From Gnetum montanum (lineage: Eukaryota; Streptophyta; Gnetopsida; Gnetales; Gnetaceae): a stretch of 64,000 nt of DNA. Below are positions 9,522 to 21,949 of this stretch, piece by piece; within the stretch, counting starts at the first letter, position 1; each line of letters opens with the position of its first letter. The stretch lies in contig MNCI01008366.1 of the NCBI GenBank assembly GCA_015680685.1, forward strand, positions 207,715 through 271,714. Direction: 5' to 3'. Below the pieces are notes generated by a model that saw nothing but the letters and a program-made list of their open reading frames with translations, was not told where the DNA came from and did not search any database. Both the position numbers and the translations under genes were made by a program.

Positions 9522-11600
9522 ATGTCTTCTTCTCACAGAAGTGATTGTCCGCCCAAGTTCAACAGAGTACATCAACAAGTGCCCCAACAATACAAAGTCA
9601 CATATGCTTATCCTGATGAGTATGTACCCAATTTCACCCTCATCCTACACTAGGATGAATTGCTACAATGACGCAACATGGAGGACAACATCATGTTGCC
9701 ACTCAATCGATCTGTTCCTGCGATGCTCCAACAAACTCTTATATGATTGGGACTCCAAGGGCCTCATGCTGAGTATGTTGTGTAGGATAGTGATGCTAGG
9801 GATTATCATCCCATTAAGGCACAATGTTTAAGGGATTGATAGCCCAAACAACATTACAAATCTATGAAGGGGAAGTGGTTCAATGATTTCCCATACCTAT
9901 TGTACCAAAAAGATGGTGGAGAACCCTTCTCTGGGGGTTTTCCATTCAATGAAATTCCTCTCTTTGACTTTGGTGAAGGAGGTCAAAACTAGAACCTACA
10001 GTCCACGATCCATAATCCGGGTTTTAGCAAGAATGGATTCATTGAAAAAAGAGGATCGAAGGAGGAGAGTCAGGGCAAGGATGTGGGAAAGAAACAAGAT
10101 CATGATCATGGATATGATCATTGAAGAGGGGGTAGTAGGCACCGTGATGGTGCTAGTCCTCTTTCCTCTTCACTTTCATCGTCATCTTCTTCCTCTTCTT
10201 ACTCTAAACAAAACCGTAGGGGGTGTAGTCATGATGGAGGTAATTGACAGGACTGAGATAATTAAAGGGACCATCAGGAAAGTTAGGACTAGGGGCACAA
10301 GTGTTCAAGAGAGACTTGCCACCATGAACAAAGGGGTAGCAGAGGGCATTGTAGGCACCAACATTATGGCCTTAATGAGGCTTTGCTTGCTACCCAAAGC
10401 ATGCTCAACATTAAAAAGGTAGTGAGAATTCCCACAAGGCACATAAAGGATAGTCGAATCAAGAGAGTAGACATGAAAAATATCTCTAGGTTCGAATGGG
10501 TATATAACTTAGATCCACAAAACCATCTCCAAGCTTTCCACAATGCATGTACCTTGCAAAATAAAGAAAATGAGTGGCAAAAGCTTAAGTTGTTCCCCTG
10601 GACACTCATTAAAGAAGCAAAAAACTAGTACCAGTCCTTAGAATCGGAATCTATCAGATAGTGGAGTATAATGCTCGAATTGTTCAATGAAAAATATCAA
10701 ACATACTCCCAAGTGTCCAACTTGAGGAGGTAAATCCAAGGATAGAAACAAAGGGACACATAAACCCTTGGATATCGCCATGGGTTGATACTATTCCTTA
10801 TTACATAGATGTCTATGCCATGATTATTCTCAACTAGAGCAACTTCGCCACATCGTAGATGGGCTCTAATCAGAAATGAGAAGAACTCTTGACGTTTATG
10901 CCCAAGGGTGATTGTCACAATTAAGAGCCCATCAGATCCAAAGGTTAATCGAGTAGGTAGCGAATGAGGAAGGAGAATTGAGGAAACAAGAAAGAGCAAA
11001 AGAGTACAACCACAATCCTTCCATTTGCAAGAGGGAGGTTCGATTTTGTGACAATGAGGAAGAATCATCACTTGATGAGGTGGTGAATTAGAAAACCTTA
11101 CCGCTTCAAAAATTTACATCTAAAAATTTGGTTAAGGTAGATCAATTATGGGACTCCATGGATAGTAGATTTCAAACTATCCTAAAAATTGCTAAAAATT
11201 CCAAAGAACAAGGTAGCGATTAGGATCGCAAGACGTACAAGGAAGCTGAATGTGTCAATCAAAGAGGTAAGGACAAAATTGTTGTAGTAGGAGAAGTTAC
11301 AAGAAGCGAATCATATGATGATGGTGGATGTGACATTTGCCATTATGAACATCCTAAGGAATATTGTCCCATCATGTCACACTTATAGGAGTTTGGGATG
11401 TATGCTTTGAATCCACAACTAGCACAAAGCCAAACACATAGAAGGTTTCCTTATCCTCAAGGCAATCCTAGCTAGTTCCATCAACAACAACAACATTATT
11501 CAAGTGGAACTCCACCACAATCATACAAGCAGTACCAACAGTGGCAACAACCAAAGTCATGGGCCCTGGCATTGCCAAGGCAGTAATACCCTTACTGACA
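9522..11600 (+). pseudogene. gag of element 1, degenerate
   Basis: The ATG at 9522 starts M-S-S-S-H-R, as in element 2 (19257). The frame is then broken repeatedly by stops and shifts. The retrotransposon gag domain is seen around 10460-10900 (FEWVYNLDPQNHLQAFHNAC and onward). The nucleic-acid binding zinc knuckle (C-x2-C-x3-H-x4-C) is at about 11329-11370. Gag would form the particle and bind element RNA in the cytoplasm. The copy is non-functional. Confidence 0.75.
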
Positions 11601-12109
11601 ATTAGATCCATATGGGTATTATGTTTAGCAACCCTTATCTTCACATGACTCTTCCAGTCACATTTCTACTTTCCAACCTCACTACTACCCTTCTAACTAT
11701 TATTGGACTCATTCTCCACATTCAAGGAGGGATGCCACCTTTTATCCTTATCCTCCTCTTGTTCCTGCACATGTTCCTCCATCCTGAACATAGCCACTGC
11801 TTGCTCCATCTATGCAGGATGAACTTCCAGTCCAACTATAGTAATGGAACACTACAAGGGTCGTTAATCTACAATCGGTTCATCCACTAAGTGGTTCAAA
11901 TAATAAATCATGGAAAAGACTTTTTTTCCAATCCAACAATCCATCTAAGCCCTCACATATACATGTGGTTGGCAATCCTGCTTCTCCATCTCCCTCTGTA
12001 CCTAATTCCTTCAAGTTCCCTTCAAACCAAATACTGCCCAGGATCCATACTATTATGCTTACTCATGTTGTATCTAATTAGATCTATGCTGGCAACCTTC
12101 CTAGGAAAT

Positions 12110-15100
12110 TAGCTGATCTTGGGAGTCCTCTTATTTATTTACAAATTGCTAGGAATGAACCATGTAATGCTCCTCTTGATTCCAATTCTAGTTTCAACCT
12201 GATTTCTCATGAGATGTATACTACATGGAACTTACCCCCTCTCAATAAGAGCAATATCAGATTAGAATTAGCAGACATTATGACCACTATCTATGGATGG
12301 TCTTATCCTACTGATTTCCTAGTAATCAAGGTGGAGAACTATGAAGGGGACTTCCCAATCATCATGGGAAGGGCATGGCTAAGCACTGTTGATGTAAGAA
12401 TGGGCATTAGAGATATTTCCCTAGAAATATCTAAGGAAAATGCATTCAGAAAGATCAAGAAGAAGCAAGTTCCATGCAATGTGTATAGTGATATAGGATG
12501 TAATTACGTGCAGAAACTCTAGTTTGTGAAACAAGCATCCATTTTTTCATGCAAGCAATGTGCACCTAAAGTAGATATTCAAAGATGTCTATACATAGTA
12601 GCCACAAAAGAAGAGGGCACCTAGTGGTTGACTACTAATTCTAAGAGTAGCACACTTTGCATGGAACCTACTGAGACCATGACGTGCACTTATGTTGTGA
12701 GCATGAATGAACTAGAGCAAGTTCATCACCAACTCTTTGAAAATGCAAATGATGATACCTATTGGGGAGAGTTGAAAATTCCTAAAAATTTCAAGCAAAA
12801 GCCCCTTGAATTAAAACCTCTACTTACCAACATGGAATATGTATTCCTAAAAAATGGAAAGCCAATAATAATCAATGCAAATCTTTCTTTAGAATAGAAT
12901 TGGGCGTTGTTGAATGTAGTTGAAAAATGGTTAGCATCCTTTGCTTGGTCATATCCTGAACTCACAGAAATTGATCCTAGGATATGCCAGCATCATATCT
13001 ACATTGATTCAGCCATGATGCCAAAAAGGTAGCCACAGAGACGACTAAACCCTGAATTGAAGTAGATCATCAAGGAGGAAATCGAACAACTCCTCAAGGT
13101 AAGGTTCATCTATCTCATTGCAGATAGTAAGTGGATTAGCCCACTCATGATTGTGCCAAAGAAAGATGGTAAGTGGCAGGTCTACATCGATTGTTGGTTG
13201 TTGAATATGGAAACTTTCAAGGATCATTTTCCATTGTCATTCATTAATCAGGTGTTAGACATAATATATGGGCATTACTACCATAGTTTTTTGGATGGTT
13301 ATAGTGGCTATAACCAAATCTAGATCGCGTAAGAGGACCAAGACAAAACAACATTCACAAGTCCTTGGGGGACCTTTTCATATCGTAAGATGCCTTTTGG
13401 TCTATGCAATGCCTCTACTACATTTCAATGCCTAGTCCTTCACATGTTTCAACAACAGATAAGTATTGGGATGGAAGTCTTCATGGATGACTTCTCTACC
13501 TGTGGGGCTACATTTGAGCAAGCCTTGGACCACCTTGAGCAAGTGTTAAAATGATGTGTGGAAACAAACTTGTGGCTCAATTGGTAGAAGAGTCATTTGA
13601 TGGTCCAAGAGGGCATTATGTTGGGGCCTCGAATCTCACAAGCAGGAATTAAGGTAGACCCTAAAAAAATAAGGGTCATCCAAGAAGTTACCTTCCAACC
13701 AGAAACCATCAAAGATGCTCAGTCATTCCTTGGACACACTAGCTACTATTGGCAATTCATAAGGAATTTCTCTAAGATTGCAAAACCATTGGTTGAGTTG
13801 ATAAATAAAGATGCTCCATTTGTTTGGACCAAGGAATGTGAAAAAGCATTCCAACAACTAAAGGAAAAACTTGAAGAAACTCCAATTCTACAGGCACCCA
13901 ACTAGTCTAAACCATTTCATGTTATGACAAATGCATCAAATTACACCTTGGAAGTTATGCTTACATAGTTGGACAACAAGAAACATCCATAGTACATCAA
14001 CTACACAAGCCAAAGCATTGTGGATGCACAATTGAACTACACTACCATAGAAAAAGAATTAATGGCAGTGGTGTTTGCTTTGGAAAAGTTTAGGCATTAT
14101 GTGCTTAGATACAAAGTGTTTGAACACATAGAACATAGTGCCATTCACTTTCTCATGAACAAGCCAACAGTGAGCCCCGTGTCATATGGTGGGTAGTGAT
14201 CTTATAGGAATTCAATCCTACGATGGTAGATTGAAAGGGAACTAAGAATGTGGTCACTAACCACTTGTCTCAGTTACAATGGGACAACAAAGAGGAAGAG
14301 AACCCACTATCTAATTTATTTCTTGATGAACTCCTCTTTGTCATGGCTATAACTAAATAATTATCCACTGGGCCTAAATGGTATGATGACATTCTCACCT
14401 ATCTTCTCACTCAAGAGATGCCACAAGGGTTGGACCACCGAAAAAAACAATGATTTCTTCACTAGGTAAAACGCTTCATGGAGATCAACAAACACCTCTA
14501 CAAGGTGTGTGCCAATGACCTGGTTCATTGGTGTGCCCTTAATGCTGATCAACTACACATTCTCCTGGATAATCATGAAGGTCCTTATGGGGGCCACTAT
14601 GTTTGGAGATGCACAACTATTAAATTCTTGATGGCAAGGTACTATTGGCCAATAATCTTCAAGGATGCCCACCAATATGTCCACTCTTGTGAATCCTACC
14701 AACAAGATGGTGGAATGACTACTCAAAGGGAGGGACCTCAATAGTGGATCTAACCATTGGAACCCTTTGATATATGGGGCATTAATTTCATGGGTCCCAT
14801 CATGTCCATGTCAAATGGAAAGGCATACATCATAGTCATTGTTGACTATTGTACGAAATGGGAAGAAGTAGCAACCATCACTAACTGTACATCTTCTACT
14901 ACTACTTATTTTGTACAATAGAATGTTGTAAACAAGTTTGGTGTGCCATGTGCATTAATTTCCGACAATGGAACCCACTTTATAGGCACTATCTTTTAGA
15001 AACTCATGCAACGCTTAAGAGTTGAACCTAAACTAATAACACCCTACTACCCCCAAGCCAATAGTCAAGTTCAAGTTACCAATAGGGAAATCACAAAGAT

Positions 15101-15510
15101 CTTAATGAGAACTATAAGCAAATATAGGAAAGACTAGAGCACAAAACTCAACAATGCCCTCTAGTCCTACCACTTAACATAGAAATTTCTTATAGGTTAT
15201 TCTCCCTATGAGCTGGTGTATAGAAAATTACCAACACTTCCTATTCAATCTAAGCTCTGTACACTTTTAATAGCTTATGACCTTGACCTTGACTTACATC
15301 TAACACAAAAAAGAAAGATTAATGAATCTCAACTTGTTAGACGAAAATCGATTAGTGGCCCTGTCATCTAACAAGTTGCATAAGGCATTCAACTGAAAGT
15401 GCCATGACCTTAAAATTAGGAAAGTCAAATTTTAACTAGGAGATAAGGTCCTCTATTGGAACCCCACACACGTACCTCAACAAACTAAGTTCCAAATGTT
15501 GTGGGAGGGA
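12110..15510 (+). pseudogene. pol of element 1: protease, RT, RNase H, integrase, degenerate
   Basis: The protease region is 12110-12520; its active-site DSG is replaced by DSN. RT covers about 12960-13600 with the catalytic box F-M-D-D at 13480-13491. RNase H covers about 13905-14200 and reads TNASN where DAS is usual. Integrase covers about 14470-15480: the HHCC zinc site has lost one Cys (C-E-S-Y), the first two catalytic Asp are present, and the Glu of D,D-35-E is Gln (15072-15074). Many stops occur, mostly TAG. A conserved E-G-P block of the integrase tail is at about 15507. The element cannot move by itself. Confidence 0.85.
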
Positions 15511-15563
15511 CCTCATATCATCTATGAAACTTTTCCTTCGGGGGGCCATGATGATCTACAAAC

Positions 15564-17670
15564 TTGAGATCCCGAACAAAAAATAGCTGGTCAACATACA
15601 ATAAGTCAAACCTTTCCATGAGCGTAAGTAAGTCAATGCAACAAATGCCTCATCAGATGGACAACCATGCTCAATCTATCATATCTCCTCCTTTCAACTT
15701 AGTCGTGGGGGAGATGGCCATCCATGCTAACTATATAAGCAGCTCCTTAGTTTTTCATCTTTTTATTTTACACATTTATGTTTTACACCTTGTTACTTTT
15801 ACAACTTTTTGTTCTACACATTCTTTATTTTACACCTTTTTGTTTTCTACACTATTAATTTTTCAAAATTTTTGTTTTACAACATCACTAGTACATTTTA
15901 TTTTTCTTAAATATTTTACACTTTCTTGTATATTTTCCTTTATTTTGGATATGATTTTCTTATTATGTTTTAATAATAACGTACCTTATTACCAACTGGG
16001 TACAATGTGGTTTGTTTGATGTGAGCATGTGCTATCCAGTTATTTGATTATTGGTCTTTGGATTCTAGCTTTGAATTTTGTTACGAGGTTTCTTTTTCAT
16101 GAAACAAGTAGTGAGTCCAGAACATCCACCCATCCACAAACTCTATGGTTTTTCTTATTCTGGAAATGGGTTGTCCCTTTTTCATTAATAAAACCATAAT
16201 GAACTTATGACCTTGGTAGTTTCCAGATTTGGAAAAGATTCAAAGGTTTGAACAGGGTGTGACTTCAAGGGAATTCAGTACTCTTTGTGCCTTTTTGCTT
16301 ACTTAGGTGCATGTGTTTTTTCATGGATTTCTTATCATTTTGTGTCAATCAATAACAAGAAGTTGAATAAGTCTTTGCATGGTGTGGTTCCCATCATAAA
16401 AAAAAAACAATGGGAATTCAAAGCACACCCCTTTAAAAAAAATAAGTGGGCTACAAGCACTGGTTATGAAACTAGAAAGACATGTTACCCATGCCTGAAG
16501 GTCCCCCTAACTAAGGCTCTTCCTTACTTCCTACTTCTCTTTTCTTCTTTAATAAGGAATGATGGTTGTTCTGTGGGAGCACTCTTATGTCTTAAGGGGA
16601 TGAATTAATCTTAGAATGGTGATGCAATGTCATTGAATGTGATTGGTTTTGATCTGGACTAAGGATGGATTTTACCAGGTCATTTAACCACAAACTTCAC
16701 AGGGACTTTATGTGACCTTAATGAGGAACTTCATTCCACTCTTTCTCTCATCCATCTATGTTTTCCATGTCTCACCTCACTGCCAATTTCATGTTTTTGT
16801 TCGATGTCTTGGTTTGATGTGTCAAAATTCTTAAGTAGTTTCTTTCGGGTTTTTGTACTTAACTTTTCATAACCATTAATCATCCATAGAGCCTAAGGAC
16901 TCCTTGGTCTGAAGTTATGCAAGGGCAAGAAAAGGCTTGTGCCTACTTTGGGAAGGATCCACTTGCATATTTTTTGGTTGGGTTAGTTAAGTTCTTTACC
17001 CTTAGACATTCTCACAATCAAATCGTTTTGCTTGCCCCATCAATGACATCCAATTATGCACATCTTCACAACATTTTTCAATGAAATCCTATTTTTATTT
17101 GTTGTGAATTCTTAAACCCTCCTCAAGCATTTCATTATGCTGGACTTTTTTGAATTTAACAATGGACTGCTTATCCATTTCATCCTATTCTTCAGTTTTC
17201 CTAGTAACGCTATTAAAGGAATCAATCCACCATAATCACAACTTGACCAAGTGTAACCACCAATGGAACAAGGTACTTAAAAGCTATATGTTACACATTG
17301 CACACTAATCCACGATTTTGTTGTGATTGCAGTGGGAAGCATGGACTAGAAGTAGGACTATCCTCACCAAGGAAGATGCAGCAGCACCATGTGACAAGGA
17401 CTATTCATGATTGTTGGATCCTCTACCTCACTCTTCGACTACCAAAGGAGTTGGATGTAAGTTTTATCTAGGGTGTTCAATCCCATTGTCATGAACATCC
17501 AATTTTATAAAAGATTGTAAATCCATACACTTGGGCACTTAGAGTCTGTCTATTCCGTCTGAGTCAATTTGCATGTTAGTCAATAATCCCATACCTTAAC
17601 AATATTTTGTAAGGAACTTGTTCCTCCTTTTGTTCATTGGAGGATGAGTTTTCATTCAGTCATGGGGGTA
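15564..17670 (+). other. Non-coding 3' spacer of element 1
   Basis: The region corresponds to 25600-27690 of element 2 (shared GCATGGTGTGGTTCCCA, AATTCAAAGCACACCCC and ACAAGCACT.GTTATG). At about 17325-17334 it keeps a TGATTGCAG that resembles the 3' splice site before ORF3 of element 2, but the ORF itself is missing. Within about 350 bases comes the polypurine tract CATGGGGGTA (17661-17670). Confidence 0.65.
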
Positions 17671-18204
17671 TGATGAATAGTATTTTGTTAAATACTTGAT
17701 ATCAGGCCCCAAGATGCAATGTCGAATATCCGATATCATAGGGTGTGTGTCGGCCTAAAAATATAGCACTTGGGCACACAATTTGTAGATAGTTTTTTTG
17801 TCATAGCATAGTAGAGCTATTATAGTTTGTTTTCTCTAGAGTTAGAATATTTTCCAAAGTGCCCGCAAAGTGTACGGATTTTTATTCTAGCACTATTGTA
17901 CTTAAGCATGGAAATGTGTGCAGCAATAAAGATAAGCTTTCTAATCAAACTTTACAGCACCTTAGCTAGCTTAAATAGTTTATTTATGCATTTAATGTTT
18001 TATGTAATTTCCTTTGATGTTCCCAAGTAATTAAGCTAAAGTAAGCTAGTTTGATTAAATAGAATTAATTAAGCACATAAGTATGACCACTTCGAACATA
18101 TGTATGACTCTTGGTAATCCCAGCAACTCTTAACATTTGGTAACCTAGCAATGTTATATGTGTTTAAGATGTGCACGAAATGTGGGATTGGATACTTATA
18201 TTAG
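17671..18204 (+). repeat. 3' LTR of element 1, left part
   Basis: It begins TGATGAATAG directly after the polypurine tract and carries the same TATA-like (CTAAAAATATAG) and AATAAA landmarks as the 5' LTR. It is broken at 18204 by element 2 and resumes at 31652. Confidence 0.9.
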
Positions 18205-19092
18205 TGATGAAGAGCTAGACGGTCGCTGTGTCTACTAGGCCACGTATACGAGACCCTGTATACATAGTCACATCGACGCATCCTTCCATGCGTCGATGTG
18301 GCCCCGTTTACGCGGCACCTATTTTGGCCTATAAATAAGTGGGCTTTTGCCACACTTAGGTACCTTTTTGTCAGTTGTAGCGAAGCTCTTGTAGTTTGTT
18401 TCCATGAGAGTTAGAATATTTTCCAAGTGCCTGCAGTAGGTGTAAGAAAGGTGTCCAGCTCTTTATTCGAGCACTGATGTACCTAAGCCCATTGGCGTGA
18501 ACGACAATAAAGACAAGTTTTTCAAGCATTCCTTGTAGCAATTGAGCCATTTCTATGCATTTATAGTTTAATATTTATATGCTTTAATCATTCATTGAGT
18601 TTATGTTATTATTATTTTAATCGATCTTGATCTCTTATAGTTCACAGAAACCATAAGTACCACCATCTCGAATGTGAAACCCAACACTTGGCAACCCAGC
18701 GACACTTAATGTCTAGTAGCCCAATAGTGGTTAGGGGATGCTTAGGACGTGCACAAAAGATGGGATTGGATACTTATGCTAGGAAGAGTTAGGACATAGA
18801 TTAGGATAATCATAGATTACATAATATTGCATTCCTTATTTTCCATTCCGAGAATTAGACGCTAGAAAATAAAGTAAAAAGCCATAAAAATTAGTTGCCT
18901 CAATCTCACTTAACCATTGCAATCAAAATATCACAAGTGAGGTTCAGAGGACAATGACCATTCTAACAGAGGGTTTTGCTGGTTAAAGGTCTGGTGTATG
19001 TTAAGTGCTTACAGTCTACGGAATTCAACCAAGTTGCATGTGAACGCCCGTGATTTGCATGTTTGGACGTATGGGTACCTAGCCACTCATCA
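18205..19092 (+). repeat. 5' LTR of element 2, 888 bp
   Basis: It starts TGATGAAGAG and ends CCACTCATCA. It has a TATA box (TATAAATA, 18330-18337) and an AATAAA signal (18506-18511), placing the U3/R boundary near 18360. Confidence 0.92.
18269..18300. promoter_or_regulatory. Perfect 13 bp hairpin in U3
   Basis: CACATCGACGCAT, a 6-base loop, then ATGCGTCGATGTG form a perfect inverted repeat 30 bases before the TATA box. It is CpG-rich in an otherwise CpG-poor region. In the 3' LTR (about 30827-30858) the left arm has changed and the hairpin is no longer perfect. Confidence 0.75.
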
Positions 19093-19111
19093 TTGGAGCC
19101 ATTGCTGGGGA
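19093..19111 (+). other. Primer binding site of element 2
   Basis: TTGGAGCCATTGCTGGGGA follows the LTR end directly. It resembles the complement of the plant tRNA-Asp 3' end used by Athila/Tat elements, with about three changes that look like C-to-T or G-to-A. Confidence 0.75.
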
Positions 19112-19256
19112 CTTTTAGTCTTACATGCATCATTTAACCTTAGTGAAATTATTATTCACATCGTTGGAACGGACCCAAGATAGTAAAATTTATGCATGCT
19201 AGGTCGACTAAGTAAAAAGTAAGGTACATCGAATAATGGATTATCTAATATCCAAC

Positions 19257-21930
19257 ATGTCTTCTTCTCACAGGCAAAACGAATCCAACCCACTGATGCC
19301 GCAAGAATGTTGGGTGGTCTACACGCATCCTAATGAATATGTCCTCGACTTCACCTTCATCCTACATCAGGATGAACACTCATGATGGTGGGACATGGAA
19401 GGAAACATCATACTACCACCTGACCAATCAACCCCTGGAATGTTGTTTCACAATCTTGCCAGATTAGGCATCCAGGACCGCAGTGTGGAGTACATCATGG
19501 AGGACCATGACTATCAGGACTATCGTCCCACTAAAGCCCAATGGGCGTGAGCCCAGTAGCAGGCAGAACGATATGAACACATGAAGGGGAAATAGTTCAG
19601 TACCCCCTTATTTTTGCAAGGGTTGCAAGACGATGGGGAACCTATATTTCATGATTCCCATCTGGCCGAACTTCCTTTGGGGCACCAGATCATCCAGTCC
19701 ATTATTCAGAAAAAGCCACCAAGTCACCAAGCTCCCCAAGGGGATGGAGGATCACATAGGAAAAGTCACAGCTCAAATGAAGGCGAAATAGTTCAGTAAC
19801 CCCTTATTTTTGCCAGGGCTGCAAGATGATGGGGAACCTATCTTTCATGATTCCCATTTGGCCGAACTTCCTTTGGGGCACCAGATCATCCAATCCATTA
19901 TTCAGAAAAAGCCACCAAGTCACCAAGATCCCCAAGGGGATGGAGGATCACATAGGAAAAGTCACAGCTCAAGCAAGGATGGACAGGAAGATCGAGGCCA
20001 CCATCAGAGTAGAGGGGGAGATCGACACCAGAGCGGTGGTGAATCCTCTCCTTCTTCTCCATCCTCTCGCTCTCCCCTACCTTCACCTAGTTCAGACTCT
20101 GATCATAACCATGGTAGAAATGAGCAAGGTGATGGTGGTCGTAAGGATCGAAGGGACCAATGTGAGGGAACACATGACCAATCGTGTGAGGCTCACCGTC
20201 ATGAAAGGAGGGGTAGCCGAAATCATCACAGACATCGTGGTCCTCAGCAGGACTATGACTCGGATGAGTCATTGCTGGCTACTCGAAGCATGCTCCATAT
20301 CACCAAGGTAGTTCAGATACCCAACAGGCATGTGAAAGATAGCCAGATCAAATGCATTGACATGAACAACATCCCCAAATTTGAAGGGGGATACAATTGT
20401 GATCCGCAAACCCACCTGCAGGCATTCCATGACACTTGCACCCTGCAAAATATTGATAATGATTGGTAGAAGCTTAAGTTGTTCCCTCACACACTCATCA
20501 AGGAAGTAGAAAGCTAGTATTGGTCTTTGGAACCAGAATCAATCAAAAGATGGAGTATGATGCTTGAGATTTTCAATGACAAGTATCAAACCTACTCCAG
20601 GGTGGTGAATCTGAGACGTCAAATCCAAGGCTGGAAGCAAGGGAATCATGAACCCTTGGATGCAGCAATGAGCAGGTACTATTCATTTTTACATCGGTGC
20701 CCTAGTCATGGCTACTCTCAGCAGGCACAACTTTGCCATATCATTGATGGGCTCGGCTTTGAAACAAGAAAGACCCTTGGCATGTACGCCTAAGGACGAT
20801 TATCAGAACTAAGGGCTCACCAATTGCAATGCCTCATTGAGCAAGTGGTTAAAGAAGAGGAGGAACTCAGAAAGAAGGAGAGTGCATAGGAGTTTAATCG
20901 GGATCCCTCCATCAGAAAGAGGGAGGTCCAATTCTGTGAAGAGGAGGAGGAATCACCACTAGATGTAGCGGTGAATCGAAAAACCTTGCCCCTACAGCAA
21001 TTTGCCTCTGAAATATCGACAAAGGTTGACAAGATGTGGGACTCTCTGGACGAAAGATTTCAAAATGTTCTAAAAATTGCAGAGGAGTCTAGAGAGCAAG
21101 GTAATGATTGTGATGGGCGTAGGAAGAAGGAAGCTAAATGTGCCCATCATAAGGGTAAGGGCAAAGTTGTTGTGGCAGAACAAGTTGTAGACTCTGATAC
21201 GGAGGAAGATGATGAATGTGGCATATGCCAATACGAACATCCTAAGGGGTGTTGTCCTATGGTGTCACATCTTCAAGAGTTTGGGATGTACGCGTTGAAT
21301 CCTTGCTTTGCAAAGAAGCAAACACCCCGAAGGTTGCCTTACCCACAAGGCAACCCAAGGCAGTTCCACCAACAGCAAGGGTATTATCCCAGTGGAGCGC
21401 CACCGCAACCTTATGAGCACTTCTAGCAGTGGTAGCACCCACAAGCATGGGGAATGCCACCTCCAAGGTAGCAGTACCCTTATCAACAGCCAGATCCCTA
21501 TGGGTACTATGTTCAACAACTGGTCTCTTCATGAGACTCTTCTAGTCACGCAACATTTCAAAATTACTACCACCCCCCGGAATATTTCCAACCTCAGTCT
21601 CCATCACCCAGGGGGAAAAGACCACATCTCTACTATCCTCCATCACCTCCTCCTATTGTTCCTTCTCCATAGCATCCCACTTAGCTACCACCTGCTCCAC
21701 CCATGCAGGGGGAAATCCCATCACAGCCATAGCAACGTAATGCCATGAGGGTTATCAAATTACAACCAGCTCCTTAGCCTGGTGGACCAAAAGCCAAGCC
21801 ATAGAAACATCCCTTCTTCTGGCCCAATAATGTAAGCACACCCTCACACACACCTATGGCTGGTACCTCTGAACTTCAAACCACCTCCACCATTCCACCC
21901 TTTGAGCAGCCTTCAAACCAAACACCCTCC
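19257..21930 (+). pseudogene. gag of element 2, degenerate
   Basis: The ATG at 19257 (M-S-S-S-H-R-Q) is in frame for about 110 codons before several stops. A 196 bp tandem duplication (19590-19981) shifts the frame. The charged His/Arg/Gly/Ser-rich linker spans 19950-20270. The gag core is 20280-20800 (FEGGYNCDPQTHLQAFHDTC, later a LRRQIQGWKQGNHEPL block). The zinc knuckle C-x2-C-x3-H-x4-C is at about 21217-21260. A Pro/Gln/Tyr-rich tail runs to about 21800. Stops are mainly TAG in Gln or Trp positions. Confidence 0.8.
19590..19981 (+). repeat. 196 bp tandem duplication inside gag
   Basis: Unit 1 is 19590-19785 and unit 2 is 19786-19981. Both encode the same stretch around GLQDDGEPIFHDSHLAELPL. 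The length is not a multiple of three, so the second unit is read in another frame. ATGAAGGSGAAATAG borders both joints, suggesting microhomology. Element 1 has one copy. Confidence 0.9.
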
Positions 21931-21949
21931 AACGTAGAAATGGTCATGC

